In this document: one piece after another, positions 21,493 to 32,875 of the stretch
Numbering within the stretch: the stretch's first letter is position 1
Layout: each line of letters begins with the position of its first letter
Origin: Paulinella micropora
Lineage: Eukaryota > Cercozoa > Imbricatea > Euglyphida
Length of the DNA stretch: 64,000 nt
Direction of reading: 5' to 3'
Assembly (NCBI GenBank): GCA_009731375.1
Contig: BJOX01000280.1
Location: forward strand, 53,412 to 117,411
The notes under the pieces: model-generated
Databases searched by the model: none
What the model was told of the DNA's origin: nothing
The model's input: only the letters and a program-made list of their open reading frames with translations
Made by a program: the position numbers and the translations under genes

Positions 21493-22254
21493 TTATGCTG
21501 ACGCAGTAGTCAAAAAGTCCAGTTGTTGCGCCGCCCACCGCGCGCTCCCCCATTCTCTTGCTTCCATGAAGCCGCCGGGTCCCTTAACTTCCCGGCTCCC
21601 ATCCGCCATCTCGCCGACGCCGTAGTCCGCCGCCCGGGTCGTGGAACCACTTGCGCACCGCACGCTCCACCAGCTGGAATCGCCGCTCCGGGTCCGCATC
21701 TGCGCCGCTGTCGCTTTCGCTGCCTCCCACGCCCGTCGCGTTGGTCGTCGTCGTTAGAGTCAACTTGGTTCCCCGACGCCATAAAATAACCTTGCCCTTT
21801 CCTTGGGCTTTTCTGACTGGACTCAGCCTTTCCGGAAGTTTTCCCTTCTTTTTCTTGCTTCTGCACTTTGAGCGCTTCTCCTTCTCTTTCTTCTCCTTCT
21901 CAACTAACGGCTTAGATGCCCCATCACTGGGGCTAAGCCTTCCCTCTCACTCTCTCTTTCCTGATCTGTATGCAGCCCGCAAAATCGCCCTCTCAACAGA
22001 CCACAAGCTGCCTCTCGCAACAACACATTCTCACTCTCCATGTCATGCGTGCATACAAAACATTGCTGCCCACCTGGCACTCGCCCCTCACATTGTCGAT
22101 AGACTTCTCTCTCTTGTACTACCTTCACTTTGCCCATGTGGGCCTTCTCCTTTACCATGCGTGCTCTGTCTCGCGATCGTAACCAACTCTCCGCCTTCTT
22201 TATGGCGTTTGGCACCGTGAATTCGAGCCCTTCTTCATCTGTGTCAAAAGTGTC
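21493..22254 (-). other. Possible downstream part of the gag-like remnant
   Basis: Two short minus-strand frames (21510-21866, Lys/Gln/Arg-rich; 21904-22215, with Cys pairs in QQCFVCTHDMES and RFCGLHTD) lie just after the gag-like gene and may be its decayed continuation. No protease, reverse transcriptase or integrase motif is visible, so the rest of a retroelement is absent or unrecognisable. Confidence 0.3.
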
Positions 22255-23125
22255 TTACTCACTCCCCCTTCCTAACTTTCCATGTTCCCTTTTTGCTCTC
22301 TTTTCTTTCTCTCTCGGTTCTTCCTTCTCACCTGGCTCTTCTCTCGCCTTCATCTCTTCACATTCATGCATTCTATGCTCACCCCCACACATCCTGCACT
22401 CCTTCTCACATGCTGAGAACACATGGCCATCCATGTTACAATTGAAACATTTCATGTCTCTTTTCTTCAAAGTCTTCTTTTTCGTTCCTGTTCCTTTCCC
22501 TCCCCCCTTTTTTCTTAGTGGTGGTGTGTTTAAACCTACAGTTAGATCTATCACAGCTGCCTGACTGTTCAAACATGTAGCACACCCCAGGCACACTATG
22601 CATAGTGACTGACCCCTCTGTATGAGCAAAACGACACTCATCCCCCCACTTGCAACCATTCTCTCTCTGAAACCGAAAACAAAGACCTCTCTGCCCTTCC
22701 TCTCTTTTGTTGGCATCTTTTCCTGCGTGTGCTTTTTCTTTCTTCATCTTCTTCTCTCTTTCTTTGTTCCTATCTATCTCCAACGCTCTTTCTTCCAACT
22801 CCTCCCACCATTCTTCAAAAGACCATGCATGCTGCTTCTTATTCATCTTCAGCGTGCTCATCCATCCTCCCCAATCCTTCCTCACCCCCTCTGACGCATA
22901 CTCAGGGTTTTGTAAGGCATTAGTGATTATAGTTTCCATCGTTCTGTGGGGTGTTTTATGGCCTACTGCCTTTAGCTCTTCGTCTAACGCAACAAACGCA
23001 TCAAACTGTGGAGCATAATCGCACCCCTCATCAAATGTAGTAGTATAGGGGGCCACTTCGGGACAGTTTTTCAATACACGCCCCCGCCACACAGAGACAC
23101 ACACCGGCCGGCCCGCACGGGACAA
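22255..23125 (-). pseudogene. Retrotransposon gag-like remnant with CCCH and CCHC zinc fingers
   Basis: Two overlapping minus-strand frames make one protein. The first (22436-23125) has a helical region rich in Trp and Glu (SFEEWWEELEERALEI), then two CCCH fingers (CFRFQRENGCKWGDECRFAH and CYMFEQSGSCDRSNCRFKH). After a frameshift in the A/G homopolymer near 22500-22516, the second frame carries a CCHC knuckle (CFNCNMDGHVFSAC) and a Cys/His cluster. CCHC knuckles after a helical domain are the hallmark of retrotransposon Gag nucleocapsids. The two CCCH fingers are unusual for Gag but are found in RNA-binding proteins such as CPSF30, the alternative. There is no ATG at the 5' end, which lies where element A begins, so the gene looks truncated there. 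Confidence 0.5.
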
Positions 23126-23183
23126 AATGGCAACGGCTATTAATATTTTAAATTAAAGTCATAAATATAGAGACACATACAGG

Positions 23184-23679
23184 ATGACAAACGACGACAC
23201 GGAAAAAAAGACAAGTTGTAGATTTACTATTTCAAAAGGATGTATTATGATAAAGAATAATGAAAAGAGGCCGATGGTAAAAGTTCAATGGAGAGAAGGA
23301 GGTAAAACGATGTTTAAGAGTTTTAGTATTGGAAAACGAAGAACAAGAACAAGCAATGGAAGAAGCAAAGAAATATCACGAGGAAAAAGTCAAACAAAAG
23401 TATGATGAATGGAAAGTTAATTATGATAAGGAAACAAAAGAAATCAAAAAAGAAAAGAAAAGGAATTGGAAGAAGAAAACATTTAAGTGTGAATGCGGAA
23501 TTGAAATAAATAGGAGTAGTAAAGCAAGACATGTGAAATCAAACAGGCACACATCTATCGATGTAGTCGATACAGAAAAAATTTCTTCTAAACAAAACGA
23601 AGGGGTAATATATAAGGATACACAGGGGAACGAACAAGAGGCACACGATGACAGAAAACAAACGACGATACAAATGTGA
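23184..23679 (+). CDS. AP2-like DNA-binding protein with Cys/His finger (frameshifted)
   Basis: ATG 23184 opens a frame (MTNDDTEKKTSCRFTISKG) whose VKVQWREGGKTMFKSFSI stretch resembles the AP2-type domain found beside homing nucleases and integrases. At about 23325 the frame changes by one base, and the following sequence (EEAKKYHEEKVKQKYDEW) continues the same fold pattern. It ends in a finger CECG-x11-H-x5-H. The same finger type ends the GIY-YIG proteins of elements A and B, and occurs again in the next gene. A DNA-binding regulator or remnant of a mobile nuclease is likely; no catalytic domain is visible here. Confidence 0.5.
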
Positions 23680-23899
23680 TTGTGGTTCTGAAGTTGATAT
23701 TGCTGAACACCGAAAGCGGATTCATTTCAGCTCAAAAAAACATAAAAGATTTCTTGAAAATCAAGAAGAAGAAAAGAAGAAAAAAGAAGAATGGGAAAGA
23801 ATGATACAAAATATTAATAAAAGACGAGACAGTGATGATTGGTGTAATTTCTGTCATTACCGCGAACATAACTGTCATTGCGGACTCATTTCAATATAA
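23648..23899 (+). CDS. Small Cys/His-finger protein
   Basis: An 83-residue frame overlapping the end of the preceding gene (start ATG 23648, MTENKRRYKCDCGSEVD). It has one CDCG...H...H finger closely similar to the one in the upstream gene, a Lys/Glu helix (ENQEEEKKKKEEWERMI), and a second Cys/His cluster at the end (CNFCHYREHNCHCG). Such Cys/His content suggests nucleic-acid or metal binding. It stops a few bases before the 290-N gap, so its end is not disturbed. Function unknown. Confidence 0.5.
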   Translation: MTENKRRYKCDCGSEVDIAEHRKRIHFSSKKHKRFLENQEEEKKKKEEWERMIQNINKRRDSDDWCNFCHYREHNCHCGLISI

Positions 23900-23902
23900 T
23901 GA

Positions 23903-24192
23903 NNNNNNNNNNNNNNNNNNNNNNNNNNNNNNNNNNNNNNNNNNNNNNNNNNNNNNNNNNNNNNNNNNNNNNNNNNNNNNNNNNNNNNNNNNNNNNNNNN
24001 NNNNNNNNNNNNNNNNNNNNNNNNNNNNNNNNNNNNNNNNNNNNNNNNNNNNNNNNNNNNNNNNNNNNNNNNNNNNNNNNNNNNNNNNNNNNNNNNNNNN
24101 NNNNNNNNNNNNNNNNNNNNNNNNNNNNNNNNNNNNNNNNNNNNNNNNNNNNNNNNNNNNNNNNNNNNNNNNNNNNNNNNNNNNNNNNNNNN
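23903..24192. other. Scaffold gap (290 N)
   Basis: Unknown bases between the finger protein and the polymerase. The polymerase frame is open immediately to the right, so part of its 5' end or promoter may be missing here. Confidence 0.99.
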
Positions 24193-27100
24193 ATGGAGAC
24201 GCACACTTACAACGGTATTCAGTATAGGTTGGACAAATTTAGGGAACAAAAAATTAATTATGAAATCAAAAGGGTCAGGGGTCAAGATGTGCTGTATATA
24301 ATACCGAAGACGAGAAAGTATAAGGTGGATACAACAACGGCCCAAAATTACTTGAACCGAGTAAGAGGTGCTGTTTACTTTGAGCATCATGCTATTCCAG
24401 TGGCACCACCATTACCTCCTCAGTTTGAAGCGAAAGTGTTTGAAGCGAAAGTGAGAGAAAGAAAAGAAAGGGTGAAAGACCTGATGCGGTATGCGAACTA
24501 CGAAATCAAACATGTTGATAGAAAGACACATTCTAGGTATTAATGAAAGCCAGTATTGGGTTAGGATTAGAGGCAACTTTACTTCATTCAGTATGGAAGA
24601 TGTAGTAAAGTTTATTGAGATAATACTGAACGACTTTATTAAAAGACAGAGACAAGGCAATATGGTGAGTCTAAGTATCAAGTTCGTAGATTACTATGGA
24701 GCAGTATCTACGGGTTTGAAAAAACTTAACGAGATTTCTGTCAGCGATGTTTTAGAAAGACTGTCAGCATTATTTCAAAGCAACGAAAGCCTTTATACAG
24801 ACGAAAAGGGAACCAATATGGATAAGTTTAGGTTTGTTTTGAAATCTGTTGAAATGCCAACGGGCGGGACTAGGCTTCAAATAATTAATAAGTTGGATGT
24901 ATATAAAAAGAGAGGAGTAATTCAAATTAATAATACAGACAACATATGCTTAGCCAGAGCAATTGTTGTAGTAAAAACAAAAAAAAGAAAAACACGAAAA
25001 ATATCCGCAGGTTATGAAAGGCAGAAAGATACAGGAGGAGATGGCTTTGAAACTACACGAAGATGCAAAAGTTATTCAGGATGTGTGCGGTATTCCTGAA
25101 ATCAATACATTTGCTATCCACATTAAATACAATCTCGTTATTGTTGAATTTCCTGACAAGATTGTTTATAAGACTGACCTGCTTAATGAAAAGGGCGAGC
25201 GACTTACGAACCTTTACATACTTAAGACAGAGAACCACTACGATGCGATAACTAATATGAAGTCTTTGCTAGGCAAAAAGAATTTCTGTGAGTTATGTCT
25301 AAGGGGATACAAAGAAAGGCACGCCTGCGAAGCCACTTGTAATATCTGCGAAACCAAAGGTTGTAAAGGTATTAACGATAAAAGCAATTGGACTGATTGC
25401 TATTCGTGTAATAGAAAGTTTCCGAATACGGTATGTTTCAGCAACCACAAGAAGACGAATTGCGATATCAAGGCGAAATGTCTTTCGTGCGGACTTAATT
25501 ACAGAAGGAAAGACGAACACAAGTGCGGATATGCGAAATGCCGTAATTGTAAGGAACTGAAACCACTTGAACACCAATGCGAAATCGTGAAGAAAGACAT
25601 ATTACCTTTTTCAGAGAAATACATATTATTTGACTTTGAAGCGACACAGGATACGGGCGAACACATTGTTAATCATTCGGAAAGTCAGTATTACGATGCA
25701 AAGGAACCACCAGTTATCCATAAGAACATTGATGATTTCTGTCACTTGAAGTGGGCTTTTGAATCTAAGCACAACGGCTTTACATTCATTGCTCATAACA
25801 GTCGCGGATATGACTGTCAGTTTATTCTTAAGTGGTTGGTGGATAATGGACAGGCACCATTCGTCATTTATCAGGGTGGTAAGATAATGATGATGACTTT
25901 GAAGAAATACCGCTTCATTGATAGTCTCAGTTTCTTGACTATGCCTCTGGCTGATTTTCCTAAAACATTCGGTTTGAAAGAACTTAAAAGGGTTTCTTTC
26001 CTCACTTCTTCAATACGGATAAGAACAAAAACTATGTTGGTGTGATGCCTCATAAAAAGCACTACGGCTACGACACGATGAAAGATAAGAAAAGAGCTGA
26101 ATTCTTAGAATGGTATGAGAGCCAAAGAAATATTAGCACATTTGATATGCAGAAGGAAATCGCTGAATACTGTCATAGCGATGTTGACATTTTGAGAAGG
26201 GGATGTATGGATTTTAGAAAGCAGTTTCTAGAATTCGGTATTGACCCGTTTCAATATGCAACTATTGCGAGTTGTGTTATGGCTTTGTATCGGGCTATGT
26301 TTATGCCAGAGAATTCAATTGCTGTGTTGAAGGCGGAAAAGCAAAACAGGATAACCTCTCGGGCCTGTGTTGAATGGATAGCTTACAGAAGCAGGTTAGA
26401 CCAAACTGATATTAAACATGCTTTCAATGGTGGTGAGAAAATGTTTAATTTAGGACAGTCAAATGTTTATGTTGATGGCTGGGACGAAAAGACGAAAACC
26501 GCTTATGAGTTTTACGGGTGTCATTGGCACGGATGTCAGAAATGCTACAACAGCAATACATTGAATATTAAGAAAAATAAGACTATGGGAGAACTATGTA
26601 AAAAAACAAAAGAAAGAGAAGTTTTATTAAGCAAACTTTTTGGAGTATCAAAAGTTATTACTATCTGGGAATGTGAATGGAGATTAATGAAAACAAGTGA
26701 AAGCCTAGCGGAAGATACGAACGAACGAATTACGGAACAAGAAGGACTGAACCCGCGAGAGGCGATGTTTGGGGGTAGAACGGATGCTCTAACATTGTAT
26801 TGGAAAGCACGGCACAACAGCGAATATGCAAAATACATTGACATATGCTCTCTGTATCCTACCGTTATGTTTTACGACCTTTACCCTAGCGGACACCACG
26901 AAATCATTAGACCCAGTAACGACGATGACCGAAAGGATATGAAAAACAAAATCATAAACAGAGAATATTTCGGAGTGTCTAAGGTTATTAAGATGCTACC
27001 GCCTAGAAAATTACTACACCCCGTTTTGCCTAAGGCGGATAGAGGTAAGCTTATGTATTACTTATGCGACAAGTGCGGAATGACTGAACAGAAAACCGAA

Positions 27101-28287
27101 TGTAAGCACACCGATAACGAGCCAGCAATAACGGGCACTTGGGCAACTCCTGAAATCTACAAGGCCTTAGACAAAGGCTATCAGTTGATTAAGGTATATG
27201 AGGTATGGCACTGGAAGGAACAGAGCAGTAGCCTGTTCAAAGATTACATAAAAACTTTCTTAAAGGTTAAACAAGAGTCAAGCGGATATCCTGACGGATG
27301 TATTACACAGGAACAAAACAGAAACTACATTGACAGTATGGAAGTCAAGATGGGTATTAAGATGGACGAAAATAAGATAGAAGAAAACCCTGGAAGACGA
27401 GCGGTTGCTAAGTTGTGCTTGAATAGCCTGTGGGGCAAGTTTGGTGAAAAGCAAAACAAAACTAAAAACAAAATGATAAAAGACAAAGATACCTTATACA
27501 AGTTAATGAACGATAAGTCAGTTGATAACATAAACATAAACATTATTAACGACAAGATAATAGAAGCGAGTTATGACCTTAAACAGGATGCGGTAAGCGA
27601 CCCCGTAAAAACAAATATTGTAGTTGCTTTATTTACGACCTGCCACGCGAGGATTAGACTATATGAGATGATGGACAAACTAGACAACAGAGTTCTATAC
27701 CACGATACCGACAGTGTCATATATACAACAGACTTAACGAAAGGCGAAACAGATGTGAAAACGGGTAAGTTGTTAGGCGAATGGACGGACGAACTACACG
27801 GAGCAAAGATTATGACCTTTATCGGAGGCGGACCAAAGTGTTATGGATATGTCTTAGATAACGGCAAAGCAAGTATGAAAGTCAAAGGCTTTAGTATGAA
27901 TTATGAAAACAATAAATCATTAAATTTACCAAATATGTTAAGTGTCATTAGTTGCGGACTTGGAATTAAAAACAACGACCTTATTGAAAACGGCAAGAAT
28001 GAATTGTTAGAGTTGCTTAAAACTCAGGAAGAAAAATTGATCGCTAAACGAATTGAAAATCAGGTAAAGTTGTTATTGTAGAAAACAGCAAGATAACAAG
28101 AGACAAGCAACAGAAAAAAATAACGAGCGAATACTTAGAAAAAATATTCAGCTTTACTTACACTAAAAGAAATATTATAGGTATTGTAAATACAGCTACC
28201 GCTGTAGGCGGTAATGCGATTGAAACAAGACCGTTTGGATACTTAATAAAAAACTTTATAGATATATTTTTTTACCTTTACCTTTAA
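24193..28287 (+). CDS. polB: Protein-primed family B DNA polymerase (several frameshifts)
   Basis: Replicates the linear element from a protein primer, as in adenoviruses and Polintons. Motifs in order: zinc-finger-rich N-terminal region (25280-25590); Exo I DFEAT (25632); Exo II NSRGYDCQF (about 25800); Exo III YCHSDVD (26168); Pol A DICSLYP (26839); Pol B NSLWGKFG (about 27421); Pol C YHDTDS (27698). All proofreading and polymerase carboxylates are present. The gene is split by apparent one-base shifts near 24.5, 25.05, 26.0 and 28.06 kb; after the last one a frame with a typical TRPFGY end carries on to TAA 28287. About 1,360 residues in total, beginning at ATG 24193 directly after the N gap. 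Its 3' end overlaps the convergent lipase gene by about 30 bp. Confidence 0.88.
28197..28213. repeat. Hairpin TACCGC-tgtag-GCGGTA
   Basis: A perfect 6-bp stem with a 5-nt loop inside the last codons of the polymerase. It has a covarying twin upstream of the integrase (42476-42492) with the same loop and a stem changed at both paired positions. Confidence 0.6.
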
Positions 28288-28942
28288 AACTTCTAATCGT
28301 ATGAATTCCTTTTTTTGGCTTCACTAACTTAGTATTTACAGCAGTCGCTCCAAGCAACGATACTGGGTCAAATGCGGTTCGGTAGTTAGTGGTAAGCTTC
28401 GCAGTCTTCGCCCTCTTTCCTTTTGGATTAACTTTCACCGCCACTCGGTCAATTACTCCTTCAATGAGGTCTTTTGTGCTACTGCCTTTATTGTATGTAG
28501 TTGCCCTTACACCAGTTTGTCGGCTCAGGTCTTTCGCAATCGTTCCTCCAAGGCTATGACCCGTTAGCTCTACATTATCTTTTCCATATTTCTTTATCAC
28601 TTCGTCAACCAGCTTTTGTTCTTCTTTATATCTCGGAGTTCTTTTCAATACTCCCTTTACTAATGCGACATCTGTTAGTAAGTCTCGCTTATCTGCCGAG
28701 CCTCTAAATGCCACAATCGCCTTACCATCTTTTTCATACACTGTTGATTTCTCTTTGCTGGCAACTGGTTTCCATCCGTCAGCACCCTTTCTATCTGACG
28801 AAGACAAATAGACATCCTCAGATAAACTAGCACTACCGCCTTTTTGTTTCTTATAAACTTTGCTCGCTTTTTTCAATGCTTCACCATAGGTTATGTTGTG
28901 TTTGACGGAGTAAGCCTTAACAAACTTAATCCATTCGGACAT
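28256..28942 (-). CDS. Lipase-like alpha/beta hydrolase (class 3 type)
   Basis: A complete 228-residue frame from ATG 28942 (MSEWIKFVKAYSVKHNITYG). It has the nucleophile elbow GHSLGG (Ser about residue 130) preceded by a strand, and IVAFRGSAD (residues 76-84), which matches the oxyanion-hole strand of class 3 lipases. A His near residue 214 could complete a triad; the acid residue is not certain. There is no signal peptide, so it is probably made in the cytoplasm or packed into virions. Lipase-like genes are known from some virophages and Polinton-like viruses, where a role in membrane penetration or exit has been proposed. It converges on the polymerase and is divergent from the DUF3820-like gene. 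Element B has no copy. Confidence 0.78.
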   Translation of the reverse strand: MSEWIKFVKAYSVKHNITYGEALKKASKVYKKQKGGSASLSEDVYLSSSDRKGADGWKPVASKEKSTVYEKDGKAIVAFRGSADKRDLLTDVALVKGVLKRTPRYKEEQKLVDEVIKKYGKDNVELTGHSLGGTIAKDLSRQTGVRATTYNKGSSTKDLIEGVIDRVAVKVNPKGKRAKTAKLTTNYRTAFDPVSLLGATAVNTKLVKPKKGIHTIRSFKGKGKKIYL

Positions 28943-29013
28943 TTCGTATATTATTAATTATTTAATTTTTTTTTAATACTCCCTACTATATACTCACTAC
29001 TCTACACTCACCG

Positions 29014-29301
29014 ATGCAAAAGCTTTGTGAAAAATTTGAACAGCTATCTGTCAGCAACAAAGACAGAACATTTAATTTACAAGAAATTAAGCAAGTAATT
29101 GATGGGCACATTAATGAATATAAATCAGAAAACAAGAAACTTCAAGAACAAGGAAAGATACCTATGGGAAAATATAAGGGAAAGACAGTCGCCGATGTGG
29201 TTGTATTTGATACCCAATACTTAAGATGGATGGCGAAGCAACCATTTCTAGACAACTATCCTGAGCTAAAAAAAGAAATATTCAAACAGCTTCAATTATA
29301 A
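29014..29301 (+). CDS. DUF3820/ExoX-C-like small protein
   Basis: 95 residues, ATG 29014 to TAA 29301. The second half holds PMGKYKGKTVADV followed by TQYLRWMAKQPF, the pattern of DUF3820 domains, which also occur at the C-terminus of exonuclease X-like proteins. The first half is a charged helix. A homologue sits at the matching position beside the polymerase of element B (50563-50834). The constant link to the polymerase suggests a role in DNA replication or repair; there is no catalytic motif, so this stays inference. Confidence 0.65.
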   Translation: MQKLCEKFEQLSVSNKDRTFNLQEIKQVIDGHINEYKSENKKLQEQGKIPMGKYKGKTVADVVVFDTQYLRWMAKQPFLDNYPELKKEIFKQLQL

Positions 29302-29320
29302 TTACAAAACATTTTTTTTT

Positions 29321-29828
29321 CTACAAGTGATTTAATTCATTATGACATTGTATCACCCATTTTAAATGGTATGTAGAATGTCTATGTCTTTTTCTATGAG
29401 AATAAACAATCTTTCTTCCGCAAAGGCATTCAACTTTTTTTAGATTATGGGCTCTCAATCTCTCCTTATGAATTTCTTTGTACTGTCTATTATATTCTTT
29501 TTTATTCTGATTACACGGGACTGTGATACCAGTTTTAAAATTATCGTTTATACATTTTGTGTCTTATCCAGTATCCTTCTCTCTGTTCTAATTCAAGGTG
29601 GCTATCACAGGGGAAAGCTTCAATCAATTCAATCCTATAGTCATTCCTTTCTATAATTGAATATGAATAAGTGTAATTTGTTTTTCCTTTTTTGTATTCA
29701 TTCAAAAGATATTTGTGAGATTTGACTCTCTGCTCTAATGTTTTAATCGTGCTTCCGATATACACCTCACCAGTCTTATTACAGATAAGTTTGTAGATTT
29801 TTCCGTTCTGATATTTGTTGTAGTTCAT
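29321..29828 (-). CDS. GIY-YIG endonuclease (frameshifted)
   Basis: Starts at ATG 29828 (MNYNKYQNGKIYKLICNKTG). The N-terminal domain shows the GIY-YIG signature in the form KIYKLICN...EVYIGST, then the usual Arg and Glu region up to EQREGYWIR. The frame stops at 29541, but a shifted frame downstream carries matching sequence, including a terminal finger (CLCGRKIVYSHRKRHRHS) and a stop at 29321, so one base is probably lost or gained near 29,545-29,560. GIY-YIG nucleases cut single sites and often act as homing enzymes; Polinton-like viruses carry them often. Element B has a related gene at a different place (59561-60106), so the gene seems to move independently. Confidence 0.75.
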
Positions 29829-29886
29829 TTTATATAATGGCTGGAGTTTATGTTTAATATAAAATTACTCCATCCATCCATCCACA

Positions 29887-31138
29887 TCACTGGTCTTCTA
29901 AGAAATTAACTATAGCACTCACATTTCCTCCATTCGCGACAGTAGATACAGACTTTTGTAAAAATGTTAGATTTTCGCCAGGAGACAGTTGAATGTCGTA
30001 AGTTCGCAGGTCAATAAGCTGGCTAGAAGTAGCATTAACATAAAGTTTTAGAATTACGTCTGTTATAGTGGCACCACCAAGGGCAGTCGCAGCGGTGTCC
30101 TTTGATACCATTGAAGTTTTGGTATCAATATCCGCAAAGTTCTCAGCCGTAAGTGTTCCAGTCGTTTTCACAATCCGCACTATATTAACTTTGGTGTCTT
30201 CGTTTGATATGCTCACGAGAGATGGATAAACAATTGAATAATTGCTCACACCATTAAAAGTTGTTTTATTTTTTATGCTGAGAATTGGGCTTTCAGTGGT
30301 GCTCGCATTTTCATCCTCCTTCCGCTTCGTTTGTTATGCTTGAATTAACAGTGTTGGAACCCTCAATAAACATACTACAACTGGCTGTTTTTAATATTTG
30401 ATTAGCATTACCAGTTCCATAATTTCTGATACAAGCCGAAAAAGGTAGGGTTGTATTTGAAAGACTAACACCCACATTCGCATTCGCATACCTAATTGTA
30501 TGAACCAGCTGAAATTCTCCTGTGGTCTGATTTTCAATGTAGAACCTTATAGCACCAAATCCTAAATATTGAAATTTAATCTGGAATACATTACCTTTGG
30601 TCCAGTCTAAGGCGGGCATATCTTTTGTCCCATCACACGGGTCATCCCAGGTCGCTTGGGGAATAAGTGTCGGCACCCCTCCTTTAACACTGGCAATATT
30701 CATTCCAGTCGCTCTTATTTTGTAAAAATAGAAGCCATTAGTAAAATCACTTTCACCTATGCCGATATATGAATAGTAATCTTTCGTTTCATCAGTAGTC
30801 CATTAAGCAGTAAATCGTGTTAGAACTCCCATACCTGTTCTGTATTTAATTCTTTTTTTACTCGTCAATACAGCATTCGCGGTCGTCTTCACATCTGTTT
30901 TAAGTTCGGCCATATTCGCATTAAATGAAATGGTCGCATCAGTTTGAGTTAATGTCCATATTCGTGTATTAATTGTGTATGGGAAAATCTCTTGTAATAC
31001 TGGTGTTAATGAACTGGTTAATGCTTCACCAAAGGCGGTTTTCATATGATTGGTTTCAATGTGTCCGTCATACCCGACTTTGACATTTACGAAATCTCCG
31101 TCTGGATTTTGTGCTATCAAATTTCTTTGGTGACTCAT
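29887..31138 (-). pseudogene. Virion-associated protein homologous to the 411-residue protein of element B (broken)
   Basis: Three minus-strand segments (30803-31138, 30311-30703, 29887-30249) line up in order along the intact element B protein at 48685-49920. Both begin MSHQRNLIAQNPDG and end in a similar LED motif. The first two segments share a frame and are separated by TAA 30803-30805, where B has a Leu codon; the third follows a frameshift near 30,315. Content is beta-rich with repeated Asn/Thr and no Cys pattern. Position next to the major capsid gene in both elements suggests a structural virion protein. Family not recognised. Confidence 0.65.
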
Positions 31139-31228
31139 TGTACGAGCTTTTTTTACAAAAAACCTCCTACGACCTCAAAAAATGTTTTGCGTAAATTCCT
31201 ATATTATCAAAAAAATAAATAATCCATC

Positions 31229-31294
31229 GAAAATTAATTACCTCCTCGCGGGGGTTATAGGGGGCGAAGACCCCTATGAAATAGTAATTACATT
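31229..31294. repeat. Nested palindrome covering the end of the capsid gene
   Basis: An outer AT-rich inverted repeat (AATTAATTAC near 31232-31241 with GTAATTACATT near 31284-31294) encloses a GC-rich stem ATAGGGG (31257-31263) / CCCCTAT (31271-31277). The stop codon of the major capsid gene lies in the inner stem. It looks like an RNA 3'-end hairpin of the kind reported for mimivirus and Sputnik transcripts; that role is inferred. Confidence 0.55.
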
Positions 31295-32792
31295 TTCCTT
31301 CACACTCACAGTTCGCTGAGTAATAGCCAGAGTGAAGTGAGAATGGACTTTGTTTCGGCAGGTTCCAATAAACTCCCATCGCCGCTCCTGAGTTAAGTCA
31401 AGTCCGCTAATCTCGTTCTGGTCCTTGCTCCACAGCGGGCGGTTGTTATCCCAGCAATTAGCATAAATCCAGTTGTATTGATATACATTAGAATTCATCA
31501 AGGCACTACCCTCCAACCTCGGCTTCATAATCATATAGTCTTCAAGGTTAGCCACTGATACATCAAATTCTTCCTGTCTCGCACCGTCAAGGGTAGTGTA
31601 GAACGAGACTACCTTTCTCTTAGCATCAGCAACAACACCACCCGTAGCAGACCGCTCATCATTTACATCATTGTCATAAGCGGTATTTACACTTTCGGTA
31701 GAATGAAACACACTGTACCTCTGCCCGTGCCCGCGGTCAAATCGCAAAATAATGTTTTGGTTTTCAGTCGCTTTTCCATCGCTAGCAGTTCCAATAGTAT
31801 TCTTATACACATAGGGGTAATCAATATCAAAACTCATACCACTGCCCGCAATCTGGCTTTGAATAGATTGAATGACACCAGGGTTCTGCTCAACAGCAAG
31901 AAACAAGTTAAGATTGCTCACAGCAACATCCTCAGCACCAGCAGCAATGTTAGCACCGCCACCAGGACTTAGCGGGTCAGCACCAGAATAATAAATCTTC
32001 GCAGAACCATATATTCCAGACAATTCGCATCGTCAAAATCTCAGGAAACATAATAGTTTTATCAAGGGCGAAAATAGTGTTGTAAAGCATACCAAGATTA
32101 AGTTTAATTTTAATAGCCATATCACCAGCATTAGCATTATTGCCCGAAGCACCAGCAGTAAAATACTTCGCCTCACTGTAAGGCACATTAACAGGCAGTG
32201 GAGTTCCAGTTCCGGCCGCGATGAGAGCATCATTATGACGGCGGGCATTAGTTGAAGGAGGTTGAAACATATTAGCCATATCTGCTTGAAGCGCGGCGAC
32301 ATCAACATTAGCATCAAGAACAGTCGCCTTTCTGTCGGTAATGTCAATATCAATCTTGCTGTCAGCATTACACTTTTGAAGCATACAGCCAGCACCAGTG
32401 CCAACATCGTGGTTTTCAAGTGCGAGAAAGTCTTTAAGCGAAGTCTCGGGCTTCCAAATCATCTTTGTAATATTTCCAACATAGTTCAAATCGCACAGAT
32501 AAACTCCGCTACGGGTTTGAAGTTGAATTTGTCTAATAGGAGCAAGGCAGTCCATATAAGCCTTGTTGTATTTAGTATCAGTGTCTGGGATAGTGTAAGT
32601 AAAACTCAGAACTGACCTAGCCGAGTTAAATGGGCGACTAATAAGGTCAAATGTGCTTTCTTGTCCTCCCGCAGAGGTAATAGTGACATTTCCATTACTG
32701 CTTTCTCGTGGGTTAAGTTTATTCAAACGATAAGAAGCACTGATGTAGTCAGTCTTGCTGAAATCTAGTTCGCCTCCGTGTTGTGTGGGCAT
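31274..32792 (-). CDS. Major capsid protein, putative double jelly-roll (frameshifted)
   Basis: About 505 residues from ATG 32792 (MPTQHGGELDFSKTDYISAS). One frame runs to 31977, the next continues from about 32,023 to TAG 31274; the change is near 32,005-32,020 in a GGAATATATGG stretch. The element B homologue (47009-48492) aligns along the whole length, sharing for example the NARRH motif and FDLISRPFN / FEIPTRPLN. It sits between the penton-like gene and the 411-residue-type virion gene in both elements, the standard place for the major capsid protein in Polintons. The capsid call rests on length, position, partner genes and beta-rich sequence, not on a diagnostic motif. Confidence 0.7.
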
Positions 32793-32875
32793 TTTGTGTA
32801 AGTGCCCGAAGTTTTTGGTGAAGCTTTTTTCAAAGGGTTCTATATTTTAATCTGAGAAAAAAATAAAATAATTAA

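Noticed and set aside
21493-23125. Complete LTR retrotransposon
   Set aside because: Only gag-like sequence is visible; no LTRs, protease, reverse transcriptase or integrase.
23126-23183. Left terminal inverted repeat of element A
   Set aside because: I looked for the reverse complement of the 43173-43492 repeat here and did not find it.
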